64,000 nt of DNA from Capniomyces stellatus (taxonomy: Eukaryota > Kickxellomycota > Harpellomycetes > Harpellales > Legeriomycetaceae): the NCBI GenBank assembly GCA_001661515.1, contig LUVW01000001.1, positions 204,582-268,581 of the forward strand, in the 5' to 3' direction. The notes beneath the pieces were generated by a model that was given only the letters and a program-made list of their open reading frames with translations, did no database searches and had not been told where the DNA came from. Shown here piece after piece: positions 43,214 to 54,803 of this stretch (positions are counted from its first letter, which is position 1; the number at the start of each line of letters is the position of its first letter). Both the position numbers and the translations under genes were made by a program.

Positions 43214-46200
43214 TTAAAAAGAACAGGTGTTGGTTGGGCGCTCCCAAGCCTTGATGATACCATGATTACAGGAGGTAATAACCCAGTTTTTCCAAAATTG
43301 TAGATTGGTTATTGGGGTATCATGCGCTTTTACTGAAACAACGGGGTAGAGGATAGCAACATCGTCTCTACGTGCCGGTGGGTGTATTTTAGGAAGCGTC
43401 TTGTTATCATTTCTAAGCCCATTCAAGCCGTGGATTGACAGCCCGGTTTGCGAGTGCGATCGTGTGTGCCTAGTTGAGCCAATCTAATCAGAACCAAACG
43501 GTATTAGGAGCAAAGCTTGGTTTAATAATGTTAGTGAAAAGTGCACAAATAAGATTTATGAATTTTTTTTTTTTTTACAAAAATAAACACTAGCGGACTC
43601 GATTTACCTTGGGTCGGTGTAGGGAGGCAAGAGAAAAGTCCCAAAACAGAAGCATATTGTCTTCGCCAACAGAAGCAAACCTATAGTCATCTGGGTTGTC
43701 AGGCAACAGCGAGTCAAAAGAAACACCGGTCACCCAGGAGCAATGGCCTTGGCAGCGTGCAACAATTGTGCGATCGATAAAACTCCATACAGTAACCAGG
43801 TCATCTTTACCGCCAGACTATACCATTTAATATAATATGAATCATGTATCTGTATTATTAAAAGCTTGTCTGCGCTTTGTTTATGTGCGTCTTGGCTTGT
43901 TTATTTTTTGAGAAGGAGCGAGGGTTATAGAAAAAAATAAGAGAAGAAAGCGAAAAAAGAAGCTGTGAACAAGTACTTACCAATATGTATTTTCCATCAC
44001 CGCTCCAATTAACACAAGTGAGTCCACCAAAGTATGTCGTGAACACATCGGTGAGTCTAGATAAAACAACAATAATAACCAAAGCACACACGAACATTTC
44101 AATAAAACACACACAGATATTCCAATACAACACATACAGATATTCTAATACAACACACAGATATTTAAATACAACACACACATATATTTTATATTGAAGA
44201 AATAATATTGGCTATTGTACTATAGTTTTAAGCAGAGTTGGTATACTTGGCTTAGTTGGGGTCACTTACTTGTGATTAACGTAGTCAAATATTCTTAAGA
44301 ATCCATCCTCACCAACAATGGCCATGTGTTGGCAATCAGGTGAAAACGCAATATCTAGTCAGCAGTAGGGTTGAATGGCGATATAATAATATGTAAGTAA
44401 ACGAATGTGCGGATAAATATACCACAGATCGATATAGCATGGGAGTAAGGATAACCATTACCTGTAATAGACTCATCGCTGATGTGGTACAGGTATAGTG
44501 GGTTGGTGTTTTGCCTGCGCGTTTGGATAGAAATAAAGCTAATGATTTTAGCGGGTAAAAGAAGAAAATAACAAGAGAAGATTAGACAGACCGTTATTAT
44601 TGTTATTCCAATACGTTTAGTTTTGATAACAATCTATACGTGTATATTACCTGTCTGGAGTCATTTTGCTGGGCGGGTTGTGCTTGTTGGCAATGTTCCA
44701 GGTGTAATCTTTATTTCTATCAACTATCATCAAGTATCCGGTGCTGGTAATAGCTACAAATTTGGTTTCTGACCCTGGCAGCCATTTAACTTTGGTGATT
44801 GGCCAGTTCGCTTCCCTGGACTTGTTAAGTCGATCGTACTTACAAAGCAAAGGATCATAACAGATCAAGTCTCCAGTTTCAAAGCCCAGGACTATTTCCA
44901 CTCTTGATTCGTTTCTCGTCATCAAGTTTATGTCGTGACAAGTTGGTGTTGTAAAGTTGAAATCAACTCTCGACATTACCTGATCCTATTTGATTTAGCC
45001 AAGCTTTAGTATGCGTAAATGGTAAACCCAAAAACAACAACAGCGACAACAATTTAAATCAAATAAGATTAAGCAAATTCAGCTATGTAACTAATCGTAG
45101 CAATTAAAATCTCAAACTTACGCTTAGCTCAGATTGACATCCAGACCAAACAAAAGTTCTTGGCGCATTAAAGAACACAAATGCAGTTTGTGGATTGGCC
45201 GAGTTTAGCCATTTGCTGATGTTTTGCGACTGGACAAACTTGCTGACAAAGCTCGACTTTGCCTTGTTTACAATCCCTTTTACCGGAGCTATGTTGTTAT
45301 TCAGCACATCTTGGCTAGGGTCCCAACCATCTCCATTCTCTCCTCCGCTTCCCAAACCAGCCCCTGTGGTGTGATCATTTGCCCCCCCTGTCTTGCCATT
45401 TGTGAGCCCAGGACTGTTATTCCTAGACCCGCTAGCACTACTCGACCCCGACTTTATCCAGCTTCCAAATAAACCACCGCCTTTTGACTTGCGCTCTTCA
45501 GTTCTGTTTGGTAGGTTGTTTGGTTGAGGGGTTTGCTGCTTGGTTTCTGTTTCTGTAGGTCTTTTTGGTGGTAGGTTTGGCAACCCGTTTTCTTTTTTGT
45601 TGTAGCTTTGTAAAACCCCACTGGACTCTCCACGAATCGGCCCAATTAGATTTGTTTTGGTTGCATCATTTCTTACTGTTGGTTCTGAGAACTCTGTTTT
45701 GCCATTTTGGCCACCAGTTTCTGCTATCGCACTTAGCCTTTTCATCACCTCCTTTCCATCTCCCGCTCCCTGCGTACCTGGATTAACGTGTCTCTCTTCG
45801 TTTTTGCCCACTGCTGTCGTCCCCTTAGCACCCAGCAAATTTGTTGACCAGCTTGCTCCTGAATTACTTTGCATGTGCAAAGTTGGATTTGTAGCTCCTG
45901 GTTTGTCGATAGGCTTGTACGGCGCTGAGACAAACGAAAAGTGTGTTGGATTGTTTATCATTTTCCCTCCTACGGTCATGTTTGTTACCAAGGCCTTTGT
46001 GTTCGAATTAGCGTATCTTACGTGGTCGTCAGAAACCAACATCCCCCCAGCCATAAAAAGTGCCTTGTTTTTGCTATGCTTATCGGACACAGGCTTCACC
46101 CCCGACCCAGTGTGGCCGTACCCCAACCTACTCTCTGCCTCTCCATTCACCAGCGATGTCGATGGCTTCAGCTTTGCCTCAAATGACACGCTAGTATCTA

Positions 46201-46309
46201 AATTTGGAAGAACCTGATTCGCCACCACCGAGCACGAATACTCCATCGCCAGCTTCCATTCCCCCTCTGGCGCTTCAAACGCGGTTACTTTTTTATTGCT
46301 GTTTTCCAT
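43214..46309 (-). CDS. WD40 protein, CreC/WDR20-like, seven exons
   Basis: CreC/WDR20 proteins are cofactors of the CreB/USP12/46 deubiquitinase and, in moulds, act in carbon catabolite repression. Exons 46309-45122, 44985-44651, 44514-44462, 44354-44270, 44056-43981, 43817-43608 and 43483-43214 are all phase-consistent (738 aa). The first exon has a long Gly/Ser/Asn/Lys-rich disordered region before [14 protein letters not shown] blades: [117 protein letters not shown], and the final [30 protein letters not shown]. The [12 protein letters not shown] segment is distinctive of this family. Confidence 0.9.
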
Positions 46310-46689
46310 AATTCTACTAGTGTGTATTTACTTTCCTACTGGTACTGTTCTATGTGCTTTATTCTATTTTGATCTGCAAGTGTGCATATATACTATTCTT
46401 ATCATTACCCGAAACTCTAAAAGACACTGGCGGCTTTGCTTCAGTTTAATTGTAAAATAAAATAAATAAGGGATTTGGCCGCTGCTTGCCGTTTGTTATT
46501 GCTTTTGTCTATCGCTCTAATAAACTAGACCTTTTTTAATATTGGTATATCAATATCAGTTGGATATGTACTATTCACGGTTTTATGTTGGGTATTTGCT
46601 ACGCTCGAGTAGTTCACTAATAAAATACGAGTATCTTTACACCTATTTCGGTCATTCATCTGTTTTGTTTATTACTAGCTTTGTTGCCT
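46310..46689. other. Upstream flank of the WD40 gene
   Basis: AT-rich 380 bp between the WD40 gene start and the 3' end of a small ORF on the same strand. Nothing else seen. Confidence 0.6.
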
Positions 46690-46902
46690 TTATCCTAAAT
46701 TGGTTATAAATCTGTGCCATTTAATTATGCAACTTGGGCAAGATGATCTATCTTTTTCCATTGATTTTGGTGTTTGAGAATTGGGTTGAATGTCTTGCTT
46801 TTTTTTACCTGTAAAGTATTTGCCTAAATCTCTTGAATTGAAAAACTTCGATTTGTCTGTTTTTCTAGGCAGTTTCAGTTGACTATTTTTTTTCCAGGAC
46901 AT
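46690..46902 (-). CDS. Hypothetical small basic protein, 70 aa
   Basis: ATG at 46902. Strongly basic (many Lys in KKNSQLKLPRKTDKSK and GKYFTGKKKQD), ending CPSCIIKWHRFITNLG with a single CxxC pair. Not hydrophobic, so less easily explained by AT bias than other short ORFs, but no family was recognised and no splice partner was found. Confidence 0.33.
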   Translation of the reverse strand: MSWKKNSQLKLPRKTDKSKFFNSRDLGKYFTGKKKQDIQPNSQTPKSMEKDRSSCPSCIIKWHRFITNLG

Positions 46903-47905
46903 GTTTTACTTTTTCATTTTTTATTATTGTAATTGTGTTTTACTTTACACTTCATTTAACCGCCTAAAGTTTGCCAAAGAAGTGGATAAAACCAACAGAC
47001 TCAGAAAACTCGACAGTTTACCAGCTTAGTTTATAAATTGAAGTCTAGTCTTTTTACTGTTATCGAATTGGAGTCTACTTATCTTGAAAACGATCGCCAC
47101 TATTAAGAATAATTGCAAAAATTCTAGCAAAATTCCTGCAAGACGCACCGCATCTTTAACCCTAACCACATCTTTTTAGCCAAGAAAATTGGTCATCATA
47201 TTTATTTACAAAAAAAATAAAATTAAAAATAAAAAAAAAACTTGAGGTCTTTAGTATTGGATTTTTCGAGACAAACTAGTAAACTTGTTGGCAAAACTTG
47301 ACCAAACAGAGGGATACCACAAAACCAATCAAGACATTCAAAAGCTTTGGCTTATAATTCCGCAGTAACAAATAGCCTCAATCCTTAGTAGCGCTGACGA
47401 GTATTAATAATGGATTTAAGTGATATGATTCGTTACAGAAAACTAGGAAAATTTTTTTTGCTTTGAAATCAAAAATATATTTATTTTTTTTCTGAATTAT
47501 TCAAGTAACCCCAAATCACACACTTTAAAAATGAATATAAGGCGAACAGGTTAAACTCGGTAAACAGAAACCTTATCGACACAGCTGATTCAAATACAAG
47601 GCGAATCTAGAGTTGATTTTTTTTTTTAAATTGGTAAGCAGCACTTTACGCAAACACAGTTCAAGCAGAAACATCACTATTGTACTATACATTACAATAA
47701 GCAAAACAGTCTAAAAGGAGAAAAAAGAGCAAGACTAGCTAAATCGAGGAAAAAGAAAGATAATCGAGGTAGTACAATTTTGGTTTACAGAAAATAAAGC
47801 AAAAGTCGACTTCCAGCAAATAAAAAGGAAAACACAGTTTGAGGCCCGAAACTCGAAGCTTGGAATATATAATACAAAAGCAGAACCAAAAGGAACAAAG
47901 TTGAG
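46903..47905. other. Intergenic, no gene seen
   Basis: AT-rich spacer upstream of Rei1, with A/T homopolymers near 47210 and 47620. Confidence 0.6.
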
Positions 47906-49647
47906 ATGGAAACAGCAACATTATTCACGTGTATAGCTTGCCAAGTTGCCTTTCATTCATCAGAGCAGCAGCGCGATCATTACCAAACAGACTGGCATCG
48001 ATACAATCTAAAGCGCAAGGTTGCTCAGCTTCCCCCAGTCACAGCAGAAGGCTTTGCACAGAGGCTTCTTGCGCAGCAAGCGAAGGAGGTTGAAAATGTG
48101 AAAAAAGTTGAATTTTCAGCTGATTGCAGTGTTTGCAAGTAAGTAAAAGTCGACTTATAAGTTTTCTTATATTGTGCATTTTTTGAACGCACATGTTATA
48201 ACGGTAAAACTAGAGGCATATTCTGATGTTGTGGGTGTACTAGATGCAAGCTTGAGTAGTATTGGGTTTGGGGGGGGGGGGGTTGGGCTTGTAAACAAAC
48301 AGAAAAACTAAACTGAATAATAATGATGGAAATTTAGGAAAACATATAGTTCAGAGAATGGGTTTGCCAACCATTTGAAGTCAAAGAAACACAAGGAAAC
48401 TGAGCAAAAAATGGTGAAGAAGATGCAAAAGCAAGAAGAGGAAATCGGTAAGTTTGACATTTTGATTTAGTGATATGCTTTGTGTATAAGAGCAAACACA
48501 GTGTTTGTTGGTAGCTTGGTATAAGGTATATTTGGCGGTTTAGTTGAATAATCAGTAAAAAAAAGAAGAAATACATGTTGAAATTAAACAAATAGCCACT
48601 TCAGAGGCAATTGCAGAAGCAGCGATCAAAGAAAAGGAGAACGAAGAGTTCCCAGTAAGCGACGAGGAAAGCGACGGAGAAAACTCGCAAGCAGATGTAA
48701 AGTCGATGACGACAGTTGAGGAAAGAGTAGTTGATTCGGAGTTGGCAAGAGAGATCCAAGAGCTCCAGATGAAGGAAAAGGAGATCAATAAGCAACTGGA
48801 TAGTGCCAAGACAGAGACAGAGATACTGGGGTTGATTGAAAAGAAAATGAAGATAGCCAGAAGGCTTCTGATAGAAGACTGCCTGTTTTGCAATGCTAGG
48901 AGCGAGAGTTTAGATGAGAACATTGAACATATGCGAGTGGAGCATTCGTTCTATATTCCCGACAAGGAGTACCTGGCCGACTTGAAGGGGCTGATTGAGT
49001 ACCTGGGGGAAAAGATCACAGTTGCCAACGTTTGTTTGTATTGTAATGGACGGGGAAGAGGACTAAGAAGCTTGGAGGCGGTCAGAAAGCACATGGAGGA
49101 TAAGGGCCATACAAAGATAGCCTATGACACCGAAGTTGACATTCTGGAGATTTCTGACTTTTATGACTTCAGTTCCTCCTACCCAGACCACGAAATGGTC
49201 GATGTTGATGAAAACGATGCCGAGTTTGACACAAACGAAGAGGCTGCCAGTCGCCGTGCATTCCCACCTGCCGCTTTCTTGCAAGAGGATGACGGCGAGC
49301 TGGTTTTGCCATCAGGTGCAAGAATTGGCCATCGTTCGCTCCACAAGATATACAGACAAAACTTGTCTGTTGAAAACGAAAAGGACTCTGTCCATATCCA
49401 CAAACTGCTTACCAACTACTCGACTGATGCAGATGGAACTGTTTTGGCCTCTGCCACTGATAGCAGAGATTTGGTTGGTAGACCTCCTCGCTCACGTGCC
49501 GCCATTCTTGCTATGCCAAACGGAAAGAACCTGTGGAAAGATATTGCCAGTTTCCGCGAAAAGAAACAGGGCGCAGATTTCAAAGCCCGCGTTGGCTTCA
49601 AAGCGAACAAACTGCAGAAATACTTCCGCCAACAAAATCCAATATAA
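47906..49647 (+). CDS. REI1: Rei1-type zinc-finger 60S biogenesis factor (ZNF622 family), three exons
   Basis: Rei1 is a cytosolic factor that binds the pre-60S exit tunnel and helps release Arx1. Exons 47906-48138, 48338-48447 and about 48566-49647 join in phase (474 aa); the last acceptor is an A-rich AAG, with 48566 or 48569 as the start (one Glu difference). Four C2H2 fingers in the Rei1 arrangement: FTCIACQVAFHSSEQQRDHY, CSVCKKTYSSENGFANHLKS-KKH, CLFCNARSESLDENIEHM and CLYCNGRGRGLRSLEAVRKH. Then the acidic linker, VLPSGARIGHRSL and a basic C-terminus VGFKANKLQKYFR (tunnel-inserting in yeast Rei1). WHRYNLKRKVAQLPPVT is diagnostic of the family. The first intron has a G13 tract. Confidence 0.95.
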
Positions 49648-51234
49648 ACAGGTCAGGCTGCTTATACTCGCCCTCCAACCTCTATATATACACTTCTCTT
49701 CTCTATATATCTATTTATATCTTACTCCAATTTATTTATAACTTTAATTTTATATATATATATATATTTCTTGGCTATGTGTTTCGTTGATTACTGTTAA
49801 TTGGAACATTTTTGGATAGAGTTGCTTTTAAAAGTCGGAATCGTGTAGCGTTTGTCTCTGAAAGTTGAATTTGTATAGTGATCTTTTCGATAATTGTATC
49901 CTTATAGCGCTGCTTTCCATTTTCCTGACTGTATACAGGTTTCGATACTCAAACAATCACCATTAAGTTATACCACTGGCACTATACTACCAACAAACAC
50001 ACCATACACCTTTATAACATGTCCACAACAGGCTTTAAACTTCACAAACCTGGTAATTTGATATTGTTAAAGATTTCAGATTTATGCCGAGATTCGCCCA
50101 TTCTCACCATCCTGGCGTGAATTTGAGCTCCAAGCAAAACTCCAAAGCACTATGTTGCATATTGCTTTGTTTTGTTTTTACCTTGAAAATTCGCACGCCT
50201 GATTTGCTCTACAAATTATCAAGAATGTTTGTGAAATATCTTTAAACCGCTCTCAACCTCAGCTTCGAGTTTAATTTCCACTCGAATGTTGATCTACAGC
50301 TAATTTTCTCTTTTGTTTTCCATTCATGTTTTACTTTCTAAATCAACTTGCTCATAACATGAGGCTTTGTATTATATTTTGAAGCTAGGTGACCATTGGT
50401 CCACACAAACAGCACACGTAGGTATAATGCGTACAAAATATCTCTAACGTGTACAATCTACATTTGCAATTAACTCGTGTTGAGGTCAACTGTTTGTTAT
50501 CAAAATCTCGAGTATTACTAACACCAAAAAAAAAAAACTCCCCCTCAGTCCTTTAAATACAAAGCAGCAAAATGTTTACTGCTTATTGAAACTTTATTGG
50601 TCCATCTACCTGTACAAAAACACCTTACCTCCTCTCTTTCAATCAGTATAACTTGACATAAACCAAAAAATAATATTTAAATGTACAAAAAAAATTGTGA
50701 AAATGTACAAAAAAAATTGTAAAAAATGTAAAATCCTGAAAATTGTAAACTTGTGAAAATTGTAAAGTACAAACAATGTAAAAAATGTAATGTCAAAGTA
50801 AATACAATCGAAAGCTGTGTGAACAAAATTAACCTAATTGTAATTGTAGGTGGCAAGGAGTAAAGCAAAATTCTCATTTACATCCACTTTAACGTTTCAG
50901 GCTGCAAGAAAGAGAAATTGGCAATATACTTGAAGCGTTTTTACCGAGTCAACTATCTAACCTGAGTTTGGTAATCATCTCAAGCCCAACGCCATCAAAT
51001 TCACAACACTAGATAAGAAGAAAAGTAGGAAAAGGAAAAAGAAAAAGAAAGAATCTTTGGCAAAAAGCAAAAAGCAAAAGCAAAAAGTTAAAGTAAAAAA
51101 TCTAGATAGGTACAATTCTAGTGAATCCAGCTGCTGCGAATAATCATATAATCGTATATGCCTTAAAGTGTCTAGTAGTGAAAATCGTTTAAAAGTGAAA
51201 TTACATCGAAAAAAAGTGTCAAAAATTAGCCACA
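49648..51234. other. 1.6-kb spacer with A-rich degenerate repeats
   Basis: Contains degenerate TGTACAAAAAAAATTGTGAA-type units at about 50680-50790. No credible ORF or RNA gene. Confidence 0.55.
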
Positions 51235-51453
51235 ATGGATACAGTTAAAAAGAACCAGCTAACCACTTGGTACATAATATTGATGGTGTGCTATTTAGCT
51301 CTATCTACGATCGATGTTCTCAAAGCCTTTGATGGCTTTAAAATTTTCTTCAAGTATTGGTTACAGTTTCAATACTTGCTTATTCTAAACATCTTTCTGA
51401 TTTTGAACGGGAATCGATTTAGCACTTTGCAGATTAGCTTCAAAGATTTATAA
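51235..51453 (+). CDS. Hypothetical small membrane protein, 72 aa
   Basis: ATG at 51235 in a good context (CACAATGG). Two hydrophobic spans: WYIILMVCYLALSTIDVL (about 12-29) and FQYLLILNIFLILN (about 45-58), with KAFDGFKIFFKYW between them. No family recognised. A chance ORF is possible in this AT-rich DNA. Confidence 0.4.
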   Translation: MDTVKKNQLTTWYIILMVCYLALSTIDVLKAFDGFKIFFKYWLQFQYLLILNIFLILNGNRFSTLQISFKDL

Positions 51454-51919
51454 TTGTTCGATATGCACAAACGAAAATAAATAAATTATCACAAATACCT
51501 AAATGAAATAAACTAGTATATATGTAAATATATATAATAAAAATAATTCATATTTGAACGCTAGATACTCATTCATCCAACCCTATGTGTAAATGTATTA
51601 GCTCTTTTTGATACTTTTACCCATTGATAGCGTTCCAGATCAGCATATTTGGTGTGTGACTTTAAGAGTAGTCACTTTTATACATGAAAAAATCGTTCAG
51701 TGTTACGTTTAGGAAAAAAAAATTACTTCCTCAACCCTATAAATTGAGTGCCAATTCTCTACATAGATTTTGCATCAAGAAAAAAAACCCCACCAAATAT
51801 CAGTTCAGAAAATAAAAGATAGATTATTACTAATTGCTTCAACAATTTTGACAACTTGAAAAATAATAAAACTAGATTATTGACCATAAACAACTTGTAT
51901 TCAACATACTGCAGCAATA
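51454..51919. other. Upstream region of the cysteine-repeat gene
   Basis: AT-rich. Carries a TATAAA at 51738-51743, about 180 bp before the ATG at 51920. Confidence 0.6.
51738..51743 (+). promoter_or_regulatory. TATA-like box before the cysteine-repeat gene
   Basis: TATAAA inside CCCTATAAATTGAG, about 177 bp upstream of the ATG. Suggestive only. Confidence 0.3.
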
Positions 51920-53902
51920 ATGAAATTCACTTTATACCTGACCATAGCCACACTATTCAATGCAAATTTTGCAGTTGGCCAGACAGAAACAACAACAGTT
52001 ACAGTATGTGACGTTCAAACAGCCGACCCTACCACATCTTTAACCGATAACTCGCTATATGATTCATGTGTTCTAGTAAACGGGCTGGGTGTTTACCCCG
52101 CTGGCGATGGCTGCAATACCTGTATCTGCACCAAATTAGGGCCTCTTTGCACGAACGACGTATGCAAAAATCTATCAACGACCACTGATGGTGGCTCCCC
52201 TGAAACTAATACAGGGGAAATAACAACCAGCCCTTTGTTCCTTGAAAAATGCTTAGCAGAGCACGGGCCAGGGCTATTCTACCAGGATGTCGAAAAGTGT
52301 ATTCAGTGTTATTGTGGATCTGAAGCGTATCTTTGCCTAGATAGCACTTGTACCGATTCATCAAGCCAAAACCCCGATGGCGGATCTACAACTGACAATA
52401 CAGAAGGCCCTACACCAACAGTTTACTCGCCGTATAACCTCTGTGTAGCCGAATTTGGATATGAAAAGTTCTCTGCTGGCGATGCATGTAACGTATGTGT
52501 TTGCGATGTTCTTGGGAAAGTTTGTACCAATGTTGACTGTTCTACCGTGGGTCCCACCGACTCAAACAACTCAACAGGTGGCTCAGATGGTTTGGAAACA
52601 CCAAGCACATCAGTCGAACTTTCTGAATACGAAAAGTGTATTTTTACAAATGGCGCCGGTGCTATAACTCAAGAAGACGGATGTAGTGTTTGTTATTGCT
52701 CAATAGCAGGGTTTTTGTGTAACTCTAATGCATGCAGCGCAGTAACAACAAATGTGAGTACAGGAACTGAAACAGAAACACCTACAGCTTCAGGATCATT
52801 GTACGAGCAATGTGTATTGCAGTATGGCACAGGCTCGTTTTCAATCCACAATGAATATGATACATGTTACTGCGCTGACCAGGGGCCAGTATGTACAGAT
52901 AAAGAGTGCCCTACATCAAGCAGCCGTTTAGAGGAGTACAAAGCCTGTATTGCGCTTCATGGTATAGGAAGTTATTTGTCCGATAACGAGTGTAATGTAT
53001 GCTACTGTTCGTTGTTTGGTCAAATATGTACTACTAACGAGTGCTCGTACGTGGATACAACAACGGTAGAAGTTGTGGAAACTAGCACTGTTAGCGAAGC
53101 TGGTACAGACACGGTAACAGATACGAACTTCCAAACGGTTACGGACACTGAGGTTAGAACAGTGATAGGTACGGAACACAATACCGTTACTGGCTCCGAT
53201 TTTGATTTGGTAACCGAAATAACCACTACCACAACAAGCGAAGTAGTCACTGAACCAAACACAGATACTGATACAGATACAGATACAGATACAAACACAG
53301 ATACAGACACAAATACAGACACAGATACAGACACAAATACAGATACAAATACAGATACAAATACAAATACAGATACAGATACAGACACAAATACAAACAC
53401 AGACACGGATACAATAGATTCAGGTGCCGAGAATGAATATGACATGTGCGTTTTAAAGAACGGAATCGGACTCTTCTTAGCTCAAGATGGCTGTAACACA
53501 TGTCATTGTACACTGTCTGGTTTGATTTGCACAAACATCCAGTGCAATTCTTCACTGTTTACTGATGAGGTCGTGAATGATTCGAGTCCCGCATCAATGA
53601 ACACAGAAAAGCAGTTCCATGCTTGTGTTAACCGACACGGGTTTGGTGGGTTCCTTGCCAAAGATGGATGCAACTCCTGTCACTGCACTAGAGCAGGATT
53701 GGTTTGCACAAAAGTTGATTGCAAAGTATCGGTTATGAGACCATTTAAAGTTGCTGGCGGGTTGGTAACAGAAAACAATATGTTTGAAGCCTGTGTTAAA
53801 GAAAATGGGCCAAATGGGTTTACTCTCGGGGACGACTGTAACCCATGCTACTGCACTGCAGAGGGTATCGTGTGCACGAATTTCCCATGTAACAGTTTGT
53901 AA
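51920..53902 (+). CDS. Secreted protein with nine six-cysteine pacifastin/VWC-like repeats
   Basis: A 660-residue single exon: signal peptide MKFTLYLTIATLFNANFAVG, then nine repeats beginning at about residues 50, 111, 175, 240, 298, 343, 510, 569 and 625. The consensus is C-x14-C-N-x-C-x-C-x3-G-x2-C-T-x3-C (for example repeat 7: DGCNTCHCTLSGLICTNIQC). This is close to the pacifastin inhibitor signature (I19: C-x9-12-C-N-x-C-x-C-x2-3-G-x3-6-C-T-x3-C), with a longer first and shorter fourth spacing; VWC-type domains are the main alternative. Repeat 2 lacks the CN and CT features, and repeat 5 has lost one Cys (EYDTCYC). Thr-rich linkers join repeats; between 6 and 7 is a long DT/NT tandem array. 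No C-terminal anchor. Confidence 0.82.
   Translation: MKFTLYLTIATLFNANFAVGQTETTTVTVCDVQTADPTTSLTDNSLYDSCVLVNGLGVYPAGDGCNTCICTKLGPLCTNDVCKNLSTTTDGGSPETNTGEITTSPLFLEKCLAEHGPGLFYQDVEKCIQCYCGSEAYLCLDSTCTDSSSQNPDGGSTTDNTEGPTPTVYSPYNLCVAEFGYEKFSAGDACNVCVCDVLGKVCTNVDCSTVGPTDSNNSTGGSDGLETPSTSVELSEYEKCIFTNGAGAITQEDGCSVCYCSIAGFLCNSNACSAVTTNVSTGTETETPTASGSLYEQCVLQYGTGSFSIHNEYDTCYCADQGPVCTDKECPTSSSRLEEYKACIALHGIGSYLSDNECNVCYCSLFGQICTTNECSYVDTTTVEVVETSTVSEAGTDTVTDTNFQTVTDTEVRTVIGTEHNTVTGSDFDLVTEITTTTTSEVVTEPNTDTDTDTDTDTNTDTDTNTDTDTDTNTDTNTDTNTNTDTDTDTNTNTDTDTIDSGAENEYDMCVLKNGIGLFLAQDGCNTCHCTLSGLICTNIQCNSSLFTDEVVNDSSPASMNTEKQFHACVNRHGFGGFLAKDGCNSCHCTRAGLVCTKVDCKVSVMRPFKVAGGLVTENNMFEACVKENGPNGFTLGDDCNPCYCTAEGIVCTNFPCNSL
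53261..53413 (+). repeat. In-frame ACAGAT/ACAAAT hexanucleotide repeat encoding TD/TN
   Basis: About 25 six-base units (ACAGAT, ACAGAC, ACAAAT, ACAAAC) encode alternating Thr-Asp and Thr-Asn in the linker between repeats 6 and 7. Single-base changes swap Asp and Asn. Confidence 0.93.
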
Positions 53903-54803
53903 AAACGCTTTTTTAACTTTTAATTTTTAATTTTTAACTTTTAACTTTTCAAAATAGGCATACTGTATCCATCTGCTATAGTTTACATTAAATATGATTT
54001 TATATTCTCATTATCATACATTCCGTCATATTTTCCTTCATTTTTATATCGTATTATCTTTCAAGACTTTTATCAACATCATAACTAAGGTGTAAACATT
54101 GATTAGCTAACCGACAGGGAAAAGTAAAGTACTAGCAAGCCAACGTATACAGAGTTGCCACCAAATTTAATGGCGATATGTTGGCCAATGTACGTTTAAA
54201 GGGAATTCGTCCTGGTTACAGGATAAAACAATGCAAATTTAATATCCCTGTCTTTTTCTTTTTTGTTTTATACTTTTAATAATGGAATCTGCAAATGAAA
54301 TATCAGGTAGCACAAGAAAATGATTAAAATCCAAGCAAATAAAATTGGCCTAAGCCAACAGAGGCTCAATGCAAGCGACATTTAATTCAGTCAATATACG
54401 AACATTATTACATTATGAACCAAGTTCGTTTACGATTAGCGTTGTAAAGAATTCTAGTAAAGTGTGAAAGCAATTTGTGTAATAAAAAATTGTAGCATTG
54501 GAGTTGCTCTGCTTTATATTCATATTTTAACGTTTTTAGCTTTGTATTTTTTAGAATTTGAAAAAAATACACACAACTTGGGAATAGTAAATGTTTATAC
54601 TAGAGTGTATAGATTGTAAGATTAAAGAATAAAAGAGAAAAGTTGACACACTTATTTTCATTGGAATTGTATTATACTACGCCTTAGTATACTTTACGTA
54701 GCGACATAATAGAGTAGACAATTTAAGAGAAAAACACAAGTTTACAAAACTTTAAAACACGCAACGCCAACAATTAAAAAAGAGAAAGCGAGAGTAGTAG
54801 GCT
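53903..54803. other. Intergenic, no gene seen
   Basis: AT-rich spacer. Tandem TTTTTAACTTTTAA-like units directly follow the stop of the cysteine-repeat gene (about 53910-53950). Confidence 0.6.

Noticed and set aside
45657..46217. 186-codon plus-strand ORF
   Set aside because: Antisense of the first exon of the WD40 gene, whose splice pattern and blades are well supported.
53020..53555. Two minus-strand Val/Ser- and Leu/Tyr-rich ORFs
   Set aside because: Antisense of the Thr-Asp/Asn hexanucleotide array; composition is a by-product of the repeat.
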